Shown here in pieces: positions 32,503 to 44,500 of a DNA stretch of 64,000 nucleotides (within the stretch, counting starts at the first letter, position 1; each line of letters starts with the position of its first letter). Made by a program: the position numbers and the translations under genes. Source of the stretch: Pachypanchax playfairii (lineage: Eukaryota > Chordata > Actinopteri > Cyprinodontiformes > Aplocheilidae); NCBI GenBank assembly GCA_006937955.1, contig SSNP01000044.1:1-64000 (forward strand), written 5' to 3'. The notes beneath the pieces are model-generated. The model was not told the DNA's origin. It saw nothing but the letters and a program-made list of their open reading frames with translations, and did no database searches.

Positions 32503-35500
32503 GTAAGTTATCAGTGTTGGAGAGAGAGTATAACGTTGTGTTGTGTGTCGTGTTGTGTTGTGTCATGTTGTGTGTTGTGTTGTGTCGTGTCGCGTCGTGT
32601 CGTGTGTCATGTTGTGTCGTGTCGCGTCGTGTGTCGTGTGTCGTATTGTGTCGTGTCGTGTCGCGTCGCGTTGCGTCGTGTCGAGTTGTGTGTCGTGTCT
32701 TGTGTCGTGTCTTGTGTCGTGTCGTGTCGCGTCGTGTCGTGTCGTGTCGTGTCGTGTCTTGTGTCATGTGTCGGGTCTCATGTCGTGTTGTGTTGTGTCG
32801 TGTGTCATGTCTTGTCGTGTTGAGTTGTGTGTCGTGTCTTGTGTCGTGTCGTATGTTTTGTGTCTTGTGTCATGTGTCTCATGTCGTGTTGTGTCGTGTC
32901 GTGTCTTGTGTCATGTGTCGTGTCTTGTGTCATGTGTCGGGTCTCATGTCGTGTTGTGTCGTGTGTTTTGTCGTGTCGTGTCGTGTTGTGTGTCGTGTCG
33001 TGTCTTGTGTCTTGTGTCTTGTGTCTTGTGTCTTGTGTCGTGTCGTGTCGTGTCGTGTCTTGTGTCATGTGTCGGGTCTCATGTCGTGTTATGTTGTGTC
33101 GCGTCGCGTCGTGTGTCTTGTGTCGTGTGTCGTGTCGTGTCGTGTCTTGTGTCATGTGTCGGGTCTCATGTCGTGTTATGTTGTGTCGTGTCGCGTCGTG
33201 TGTCTTGTGTCGTGTCGTGTCGTGTCTTGTGTCATGTGTCGGGTCTCATGTCATGTGTCGTGTTGTGTCGTGTTGTGTTGTGTCGTGTGTCATGTCGTGT
33301 CGTGTCGAGTTGTGTGTCGTGTCTTGTGTCGTGTCGTGTCGTGTCGCGTCGTGTGTCATGTTGTGTCATGTTGTGTCGAGTTGTGTGTCGTGTCGTTTCG
33401 TGTCGTGTCGTGTCGTGTCGTGTCGTGTCGTGTCGTGTCGTGTCGTGTCTTGTGTCATGTGTCGGGTCTCATGTCATGTGTCGTGTTGTGTCGTGTTGTG
33501 TTGTGTCGTGTCGTGTCAAGTTGTGTGTCGTGTTGTGTCGTGTCGTGTCTTGTGTCATGTGTCGGGTCTCATGTCGTGTGTCGTGTCGTGTTGTGTTGTG
33601 TCGTGTGTCACGTCGTGTCGTGTCGAGTTGTGTGTCGTGTCTTGTGTCGTGTCGTGTCGTGTCGTGTTGTGTCGTGTCTTGTGTCGTGTCGTGTCGTGTC
33701 GTGTCGTGTCGTGTCGTGTCTTGTGTCATGTGTCGGGTCTCATGTCATGTGTCGTGTTGTGTTGTGTTGTGTTGTGTCGTGTCGTGTCAAGTTGTGTGTC
33801 GTGTTGTGTCGTGTCGTGTCTTGTGTCATGTGTCGGGTCTCATGTCGTGTTGTGTTGTGTTGTGTCGTGTGTCATGTTGTGTCATGTTGTGTCGAGTTGT
33901 GTGTCGTGTCGTTTCGTGTCGTGTCGTGTCGTGTCGTGTCGTGTCGTGTCGTGTGTCGTGTTGTGTGTGTTATGTTGTGTGTCGTGTCGTGTCGTGTCGA
34001 GTTGTGTGTCGTATCTTGTGTCGTGTGTCGTGTGTCTTGTGTCGTGTGTCGTGTCGTGTCGGGTCTTGTGTCATGTGTCGGGTCTCATGTCGTGTTATGT
34101 TGTGTCGTGTCGCGTCGCGTCGCGTCGCGTCGTGTGTCATGTTGTGTTGTGTCGTGTCGTGTCGTGTCGCGTCGTGTGTCATGTTGTGTCATGTTGTGTC
34201 AAGTTGTGTGTCGTGTCGTTTCGTGTCGTGTCGTGTCGTGTCGTGTCTTGTGTCATGTGTCGGGTCTCATGTCATGTTGTGTCGTGTCGTGTCGTGTCGT
34301 GTCGTGTCGTGTCGTGTCGTGTCTTGTGTCATGTGTCGGGTCTCATGTCATGTGTCGTGTTGTGTCGTGTTGTGTTGTGTCGTGTGTCATGTCGTGTCGT
34401 GTCTTGTGTCATGTGTCGGGTCTCATGTCGTGTTATGTTGTGTCGTGTCGCGTCGTGTGTCGTGTGTCGTGTGTCGTGTCGTGTCGTGTCGAGTTGTGTG
34501 TCGTGTCTTGTGTCGTGTCGTGTCGTTTCGAGTTGTGTGTCGTGTCTTGTGTCGTGTCGTGTCAAGTTGTGTGTCGTGTTGTGTCGTGTCGTGTCTTGTG
34601 TCATGTGTCGGGTCTCATGTCGTGTTGTGTTGTGTTGTGTCGTGTGTCATGTCGTGTCGTGTTGAGTTGTGTGTCGTGTCTTGTGTCGTGTCGTATGTTT
34701 TGTGTCATGTGTCGTGTCTTGTGTCATGTGTCGGGTCTCATGTCATGTTGTGTCGTGTCGTGTCGTGTCGTGTCGTGTCGTGTCGTGTTGTGTTGTGTCG
34801 GGTCTCATGTCGTGTTATGTTGTGTCGTGTCGCGTCGCGTCGTGTCGCGTCGTGTCGCGTCGTGTCGCGTCGTGTCGTGTCTTGTGTCATGTGTCGGGTC
34901 TCATGTCGTGTGTCGTGTTGTGTCGTGTTGTGTTGTGTTGTGTTGTGTTGTGTCGTGTCGTGTCAAGTTGTGTGTCGTGTTGTGTCGTGTCGTGTCTTGT
35001 GTCATGTGTCGGGTCTCATGTCGTGTTGTGTTGTGTTGTGTCGTGTGTCATGTCGTGTCGTGTTGAGTTGTGTGTAGTGTCTTGTGTCGTGTCGTGTGTC
35101 GTGTGTCGTGTCGTTTCGTGTCGTGTCGTGTCGTGTCGTGTCGTGTCTTGTGTCATGTGTCGGGTCTCATGTCGTGTTGTGTTGTGTCGTGTGTCTGTCA
35201 TGTCGTGTCGTGTTGAGTTGTGTGTCGTGTCTTGTGTCGTGTCGTATGTTTTGTGTCATGTGTCGTGTCTTGTGTCATGTGTCGGGTCTCATGTCATGTT
35301 GTGTCGTGTCGTGTCGTGTCGTGTCGTGTCTTGTGTCATGTGTCGGGTCTCATGTCGTGTTATGTTGTGTCGCGTCGCGTCGTGTGTCTTGTGTCGTGTG
35401 TCGTGTCGTGTCGGGTCTTGTGTCATGTGTCGGGTCTCATGTCGTGTTATGTTGTGTTGTGTTGTGTCGTGTCGTGTCAAGTTGTGTGTCGTGTGTGTCG

Positions 35501-38500
35501 TGTCGTGTCTTGTGTCATGTGTCGGGTCTCATGTCATGTTGTGTCGTGTCGTGTCGTGTCGTGTCGTGTCGTGTCGTGTCGTGTCTTGTGTCATGTGTCG
35601 GGTCTCATGTCATGTTCGTGTCGTGTCGTGTCGTGTCGTGTCGTGTCTTGTGTCATGTGTCGGGTCTCATGTCATGTGTCGTGTTGTGTCGTGTTGTGTT
35701 GTGTCGTGTGTCATGTCGTGTCGTGTTGAGTTGTGTGTAGTGTCTTGTGTCGTGTCGTGTGTCGTGTGTCATGTCGTGTCGTGTTGAGTTGTGTGTCGTG
35801 TCTTGTGTCGTGTCGTATGTTTTGTGTCATGTGTCGTGTCTTGTGTCATGTGTCGGGTCTCATGTCATGTGTCGTGTTGTGTCGTGTTGTGTTGTGTCGT
35901 GTGTCATGTCGTGTCGTGTTGAGTTGTGTGTAGTGTCTTGTGTCGTGTCGTGTGTCGTGTGTCGTGTCGTGTCGTGTCGTGTCGTGTCGTGTCGTGTCTT
36001 GTGTCATGTGTCGGGTCTCATGTTGTGTTATGTTGTGTCGTGTCGCGTCGCGTCGCGTCGCGTCGTGTGTCATGTTGTGTTGTGTCGTGTCGTGTCGTGT
36101 CGCGTCGTGTGTCATGTTGTGTTGTGTCGTGTCGTGTCGTGTCGTGTCGTGTCGTGTGTCGTGTTGTGTCGTGTTATGTTGTGTGTCGTGTCGTGTCGTG
36201 TCGTGTCTTGTGTCATGTGTCGGGTCTCATGTCGTGTTATGTTGTGTCGTGTCGCGTCGCGTCGTGTCGCGTCGTGTCGCGTCGTGTCGCGTCGTGTCGC
36301 GCCGTGTCGCGTCGTGTCGCGTCGTGTCGCGTCGTGTGTCATGTTGTGTCGTGTTGTGTTGTGTTGTGTTGTGTCGTGTCGTGTCAAGTTGTGTGTCGTG
36401 TTGTGTCGTGTCGTGTCTTGTGTCATGTGTCGGGTCTCATGTCGTGTTATGTTGTGTCGTGTCGCGTCGCGTCGCGTCGCGTCGTGTGTCATGTTGTGTT
36501 GTGTCGTGTCGTGTCGTGTCGCGTCGTGTGTCATGTTGTGTCATGTTGTGTCGAGTTGTGTGTCGTGTCGTTTCGTGTCGTGTCGTGTCGTGTCGTGTCG
36601 TGTCGTGTCGTGTCTTGTGTCATGTGTCATGTGTCATGTGTCATGTGTCATGTGTCAGGTCTCATGTCGTGTGTCGTGTCGTGTTGTGTTGTGTCGTGTG
36701 TCACGTCGTGTCGTGTCGAGTTGTGTGTCGTGTCTTGTGTCGTGTCGTGTCGTTTCGAGTTGTGTGTCGTGTCTTGTGTCGTGTCGTGTCGTGTCGTGTC
36801 GTGTCGTGTCTTGTGTCATGTGTCGGGTCTCATGTCGTGTGTCGTGTTGTGTCGTGTTATGTTGTGTGTCGTGTCGTGTCGTGTCGAGTTGTGTGTCGTA
36901 TCTTGTGTCGTGTGTCGTGTGTCTTGTGTCATGTGTCGGGTCTCATGTCGTGTGTTGTGTTGTGTTGTGTCGTGTCGTGTCGCGTTGTTGTGTCGTGTTG
37001 TGTAACCTTCCTGTTGTCTGTGTTCAGCACAGTAAAGTTTAACAGTTTGGGTTTCAGCTGGTTTTAATGGGAATCTGGTTTCTATAGTAAATAAAGGATC
37101 TTGTCCTCATCCAGACCTGGTGAGAGGGACTCAGTCTGGTTTTTCACATGTGACTATGAGACTGAGATGATGAAACATATGCTGAAGGAGCTACAACATC
37201 CTCCTGGATGATTCCCAGAGTTCCTCTTTGTATCCAGACCCAGCTGATCTCAGTCCCTCTTACTGGACAGATCCTGAACCAGAGGTTCTTAATCTCTGGA
37301 TCAATATTTTCTTGTTTAATTCCAGTTAATCCAACAGATTAAAATGTCAGTGTTCTTCATGTCATTGATCATTTTGTCTCTTTGCTGCTGCAGCAACTGA
37401 AGGATCCTTCCATCAGTTCTAACACCTTCCATTACTCCCGCCGGGCTTCTCCGTGGGGGTGGGGGGTGGGGGGGGGGCTGTCACAGGAAGTTAATAACCT
37501 CTGTTTCCTGTTTGGAGCGTTTCCAGAGGCTTTTAATATAATAATATATTTAGACAGCTTTTATAAAAGGCCCAGTTTTGTTTGATATGTGACGTGAAGA
37601 CGTCTCAGTGTCTTAAATATGCTACATATAAAATACATGATTGACTGAAGCCACTAACATAAGGAGGATCTCTGTTGTAACAGGATCATCATCCCTCCTC
37701 CACCGCGTCTGATAGATGAGTCATAGGTAATGAATACGTACAACAACACATCAGTTTGTTCTACTGTGTATTTTATGAAAGTTGTATTAAAAATCTTTCT
37801 GATCATGATGGTTTCAGAACTGCAGCTGAAGCAGCTGCTGGTTTAGACTTGGTGTCTTTAAGTCTCACCTCGTCCTTTAGTCCACGTTGATCCTATGGAT
37901 TGTTATAAGATGTGATCATGAAAGTTTAGAAGGTTGTAGATGTTGATACTGTGTTGATGAGAGAAAATAAGAAGGTTGATTTACTTTGTTCTTTCTTTGC
38001 TTCATGTTTTATGGTTTGGAAGCAGCAGACAGACGTCCACCATGTCTGAATCAGCTGATACAAAGAACCTTTGTTCTCCAGCTGGGAGTGGACACGATTG
38101 TCTCTGAATGGGGTTCTTTAAATAATAATCATCACATTGACGTGTTCTGTTTGAACGGGGTTCTTTCATCGTTCTTTTCTATTACAGTATCAAACATAAA
38201 CCTGAGGTAGAACTCATCCTGGTTCTGGTTCTGATGGAGGTCCCTTCCTGTCCTGGTAGAACTCATCCTGGTTCTGGTTCTGATGGAGGGTTCTTCCTGT
38301 CCTCTCAGACTCCAGTGGGTCCAGTAGAACTCATCCTGGTTCTGGTTCTGATGGAGGTTTCTTCCTGTCCTCTCAGACTCCAGTGGGTCCAGTAGAACTC
38401 ATCCTGGTTCTGGTTCTGATGGAGGTCCCTTCCTGTCCTGGTAGAACTCATCCTGGTTCTGGTTCTGATGGAGGGTTCTTCCTGTCCTCTCAGACCCCAG

Positions 38501-41500
38501 TGGGTCCAGTAGAACTCATCCTGGTTCTGGTTCTGATGGAGGTTTCTTCCTGTCCTCTCAGACTCCAGTGGGACCAGTAGAACTCATCCTGGTTCTGGTT
38601 CTGATGGAGGTCCCTTCCTGTCCTGGTAGAACTCATCCTGGTTCTGGTTCTGATGGAGGATTCTTCCTGTCCTCTCAGACTCCAGTGGGTCCAGATAGAA
38701 CTCATCCTGGTTCTGGTTCTGATGGAGGGTTCTTCCTGTCCTCTCAGACCCCAGCGGGTCCAGTAGAACTCATCCTGGTTCTGGTTCTGATGGAGGTCCC
38801 TTCCTGTCCTGGTAGAACTCATCCTGGTTCTGGTTCTGATGGAGGGTTCTTCCTGTCCTCTCAGACCCCAGTGGGTCCAGATAGAACTCATCCTGGTTCT
38901 GGTTCTGATGGAGGTCCCTTCCTGTCCTCTCAGACTCCAGTGGGTCCAGTAGAACTCATCCTGGTTCTGGTTCTGATGGAGGTTTCTTCCTGTCCTCTCA
39001 GACTCCAGTGGGTCCAGTAGAACTCATCCTGGTCCTGCTGGTCTTCCTGTCCTCTCAGACCCCAGTGGGTCCAGTAGAACTAATCCTGGTTCTGGTTCTG
39101 ATGGAGGTTTCTTCCTGTCCTCTCAGACCCCAGTGGGTCCAGTAGAACTCATCCTGGTTCTGCTGGTCTTCCTGTCCTCTCAGACTCCAGTGGTCCAGTA
39201 GAACTCATCCTGGTTCTGGTTCTGATGGAGGTCTCTTCCTGTCCTCTCAGACTCCAGTGGGTCCGGTAGAACTCATCCTGGTTCTGGTTCTGATGGAGGT
39301 CTCTTCCTGTCCTCTCAGACTCCAGTGGGTCCGGTAGAACTCATCCTGGTTCTGGTTCTGTTGGAGGTTTCCTCCTGTCCTCTCAGACCCCAGTGGGTCC
39401 AGTAGAACTCATCCTGGTTCTGCTGGTCTTCCTGTCCATGTGCAGGTTTTGTCTTTGGTTAACAGATCAGAACCGCATGAGGTTAATTGATGACTCTAAA
39501 CTGACCCTAGGTGTGTGCTGTGATGGTTACCTGTCCAGGTGTAGCCCCGCCCCTCACCAGCTCCCTGCGACCCGGAACAGGAACAGAAAGAAAACTTCAG
39601 CTGTTTTTAAAATGAGACTAGCTTGTTTATCCTTGTATCCAATTAGTGGCAAGCTAAATACACCAGGTTCTGCTCCTGTCCCGTCTTCACCCCTCCCACC
39701 TCATCCTCGCCTGAATTAGCCGCAGCCCATCTGGTCTGATGTCAGATTAGTCTGTTAGACTTAAGAACATCTAACAGGAAGTACATTGGTGCATCGGTGT
39801 TGTGTACAAGGTTGTTTCTCTTCATTAACATCTGTAAACGTTTCACTCTGCTGAAGTTAAACTCGTTAGCTAACTGAATAACTGGGATAATCAGTCATCT
39901 GCATAATTAGCCAAACAGTCTATGAACATCTTTCTGCTTCTATCAGATGTACCACATTAATCCTGATCCCTTTACCTTCCATGACAGATGGGCAGCCTGT
40001 CTGGGATCGTTGGTGTCTGTGTGTATTGGCTTTGGATTATGGTTGTGTGGTTACAGCTTCAAGCATCATTTCATCTAGTATCAGCAGCCTTTTACCTTTA
40101 GGCTTCACATAGTTGTGTTAGATTGTTTTCTGTCTCTCAGGCAGGTTGTTATTGAAACCTGTTTCTACACGTCCTGCCAGTGTTTCCATTAGCTGGGTCT
40201 CAATCAGCGATGCAGTAAATATAATTATACATCTACATCAAACCTTTTCTTTCTGGAGTTCTTTGGGACAAAAACAATGTGATGTTGTGTTATAATACAG
40301 CATATCATGAACAAAATAAAGCCTGTAAATAGAAATCAGTGTTGGGATGGAAACAAATAACAAACAAATCTTAAACATAAACAAGTCTTGCTGATATTTC
40401 CTGTAAACATTGTGTTTTTAACTGACTGATTTCCTGTAAATTAAATTATAGGTTTAAGTCAGGAAAACATAAAATATCACCTCCAAACTGTAACATTCAA
40501 GCTGTCATGCTGCCAAAATGTCTCAGTATAATTCATGAGACGTTGTCCTGAAATCAATCCCTCCTGCTGCTGCGGTGGAGAAGAAACACCAGTTCTTTAA
40601 AAACTGTGTGTCCTCGTTCTAAAACCCCACAAACAAATATATAAAGGAAATGAAAATGTTCCTGGACTCTGTCCTCATGAAGCTCAAACACAGTCCAAGA
40701 ACCGTCAGCACAAGTTCTAATTATTAGTCCGTATTATTGTGCTGGTGTCAGTCTGTCTTGTCTCTGGGGTCAGTCTGTCTCGACTCTGGGGTCAGTCTGT
40801 CTCGTCTCTGGGGTGAGTCTGTCTCGTCTGTGGGGTCAGTTTGTCTCGTCTCTGGGGTCAGTCTGTCTCATCTTTGGGATGAGTCTGTCTCATCTGTGGG
40901 GGTCAGTCTGTCTTGTCTCTGGGGTCAGTCTATATCATCTCTGTGGTGAGTCTGTCTCATCTGTGGGGTCAGTCTGTTTCGTCTCTGGGGTGAGTCTGTC
41001 TCATCTTTAGGGTCAGTCTGTCTCGTCTCTGGGGTGAGTCTGTCTCGTCTGTGGGGTCAGTTTGTCTCGTCTCTGGGGTCAGTCTGTCTCGTCTGTGGGG
41101 GTCAGTCTGTCTAATTTCTGGGGTCGGTCTGTCTCGTCTCTGAAGTCGGTCTGTCTCGTCTCTGGGGTCAGTCTGTCTCATCTTTAGGGTCAGTCTGTCT
41201 CGTCTCTGGGGTGAGTCTGTCTCGTCTGTGGGGTCAGTTTGTCTCGTCTCTGGGGTCAGTCTGTCTCATCTTTGGGATGAGTCTGTCTCATCTGTGGGGG
41301 TCAGTCTGTCTTGTCTCTGGGGTCAGTCTATATCATCTCTGTGGTGAGTCTGTCTCATCTGTGGGGTCAGTCTGTTTCGTCTCTGGGGTCAGTCTGTCTC
41401 ATCTTTAGGGTCAGTCTGTCTCGTCTCTGGGGTGAGTCTGTCTCGTCTGTGGGGTCAGTTTGTCTCGTCTCTGGGGTCAATCTGTCTCGTCTGTGGGGGT

Positions 41501-44500
41501 CAGTCTGTCTAATTTCTGGGGTCGGTCTGTCTCGTCTCTGAAGTCAGTCTGTCTCGTCTCTGGGGTCAGTCTGTCTCATCCCTGGGGTGAGTCTGTCTCA
41601 TCTTTGGGGTGAGTCTGTCTCATCTGTGGGGGTCAGTCTGTTTTGTCTCTGGGGACAGTCTGGCTCTGAGACCAGGACATGAGTTTCTTACAGTGAAGAC
41701 TGTTTTTATGACATCTGCAGGATCTTTTCAGGTTTTACTATCAGTTCTTGTGTTTTATATGTTACATGTTGTCTATGTGTGTAATAATGTAACAATGTTA
41801 CTGCTGTATAAGAACATATTGAGCTCTGCTTTATAAAATAAGAACTGTAATGATTTTTCCGTGCATGTAGGACAGTCAGCTGGTCTCTGGTCAAACTTCT
41901 GTAATCATATGATGGTTAATTAGCTGTAGTGGGTCACTGACCAGTTACATGTTCAATCAATCCTAATTTATTAGAGCTTAGCATCAGAAATGGAAAAGGC
42001 CTCGAGGCTCTGGAGCTGTTTTTAGTTTAGAAAGCAGATGTTATCGCTTTTCTTCTGTTTTTCCATCTTTCATATCATTCTTACCTTGTTCTTACCTTCA
42101 TAGTGGGTGAAAACAGGTCAACAACTTCTCTTTCAGTTTTAATCTCTCAAACTACGCAGGTGGTGATAAAACCCGAGTTCTCCCGAGTTCTAACGGCCTG
42201 TATCTGTTTCATCACAACTCCTTTGTTCGTTAGTATTCATCAGCTCCTGCAGTTGAAACCACGCCTAGCATGCTGCTGGCTAAAAGCTGTTAGCATAAGA
42301 TGTAGCAAACAGGAAGACACGATGTCTGATGTTACCATGCACAGCGGGGCAGGAAACAGTATACCGAGCTCTCATAGGCTAGTTTGTTAGCCAATCAGAG
42401 TCCAACAAATTTGAATAATGAATATTAATGAGTTGCAGCCCGAAACCAGATGAATTTTGATGCAGACAGATTGAAAGGTCTGTTAGTCAGTGTTTCCTGA
42501 CGTTTTTTAGAAGTTTCTTATTACAGGTTTATACTTCAGAAATTACTACAAAGTCAAAGTGAAATTAGTGTGAAATGGATTCTTTAAAGACGTAAATAAA
42601 CGAAGCTGATAAACAGCTGTCTCTCATGAGCATTTGATGTTTAGCATCTAATAGAGGAGAATCTGGTGGTTTATACTGTTTAACAGCTCATAGTTCTGAT
42701 GTTTGTCCTTCCTGTTTTGGTTCTGGCCCTTTAAACTGTTGAAGGTAATAATAAGTGTAATATCAGAACCAAAAACGTATCTGTTTCTATAACAAGAAAT
42801 AATAAATTACCACATGCTGCACTGTTCTATGTAACACCTGTGGATTCATTTTAAACACAAGTTTTTACTTTTGATGTGTCGAGTTCTTCCAGAGAACGTG
42901 ATTCACCTTGTTGCACCTGTCCTCAGACCTGTCCTCGTACCTATCCTCAGACTTGTCCTCAGACCTGTCCTCGTACCTATCCTCAGACTTGTCCTCAGAC
43001 CTGAACACAGACCTGTCCTCAGACCTGTCCTCAGACCTGTCCTCAGATCCATCTTATACTGCACTTTTTTCTGTCAGTTCCTTAAAATAGTTACATTCTC
43101 ATTTATTTATTAAATATAAATTATGAATAACTATAAAGTTTTTACAGTGTTTACTGCTGGTTGTAAGGAGGGTGTACTGAGAGAAGGAGGGGCCTGGCAG
43201 CCAGATAGACAGCAGGTACATGATTTGAGTGGTCTGTCAGGTGTTTTTGTTCCTGAGGTGTGTTATATTAGACCTACAGGTGTGTTTGTACCTTTTCTGT
43301 TTTATTCTTTTTAGAAAACATTCTATGTTCCGTCTGCATTGCCTGAACTCCTCTGCTGGTTTTGTGTATGTCTGATCAGATTAATATAATCAACCGTTAC
43401 ATGTTATTTGTTTTACACAGAGCGGTTTGAGGTCTTCATACTAACAACTTCAAACCTTCTAGTTTAAATAAACCTAATAACTTACAAACGTGTGCAGGAT
43501 CATATAATACCTGAGAATTACTACACGTGTGTATATATACACCAGATCTTAAGGATGCTTCCTCTTCATCTGATGATGGTGATGGTGATGGTGATAATGA
43601 TGGTGATGGTGATGGTGATAATGATGGTGATGGTAATAATGATGGTGATGGTGATAATAATGGCGATGTGATGGTGATAATGATGGTGATGGTGATAATG
43701 ATGGTGATGGTGATGGTAGTGATGATGATAATGGTGATGTGATGTTGATAATGATGGTGATGGTGATAATGATGGTGATGGTGATGGTAGTGATGATGAT
43801 AATGGTGATGTGATGGTGATGGTGATAATGATGGTGATGGTGATGGTGATAATGATGGTGATGGTAATAATGATGGTGATGGTGATAATGATGGTGATGG
43901 TAGTGATGATGATAATGGTGATGTGATGTTGATAATGATGGTGATGGTGATAATGATAGTGATGATGATAATGGTGATGTGATGGTGATAATGATGGTGA
44001 TGGTGATAATGATGGTGATGGTGATGGTGATGGTGATAATGATGGTGATGATAGTGATGATGATGATAATGGTGATGTGATGGTGATGGTGATAATTATG
44101 GTGATAATGATGGTGATAGTGACGGTGATTATTATGGTGATGGTGATTATTATGATGATGGTGATAATGATGGTGATCATGATGATGATGATGGTGATTA
44201 TTATGATGATGGTGATAATGATGGTGATGGTGATAATGATGGTGATGGTAATAATGATGGTGATGGTGATAATAATGGTGATGTGATGGTGATAATGATG
44301 GTGATGGTGATAATGATGGTGATGGTGATAATGATGGTGATGGTGATGGTAGTGATGATGATAATGGTGATGTGATGTTGATAATGATGGTGATGGTGAT
44401 AATGATGGTGATGATGATAATGATGGTGATGGTGATGATAGTGATGATGATAATGGTGATGTGATGGTGATAATGATGGTGATGGTGATAATGATGGTGA

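Noticed and set aside
32367..37067. Cysteine/valine-rich frames (CRVVSCRV type) up to 899 codons
   Set aside because: They are translations of the TGTCG array. The first one starts in the genuine caskin exon 1 and reads past its GTAAGT donor into the intron.
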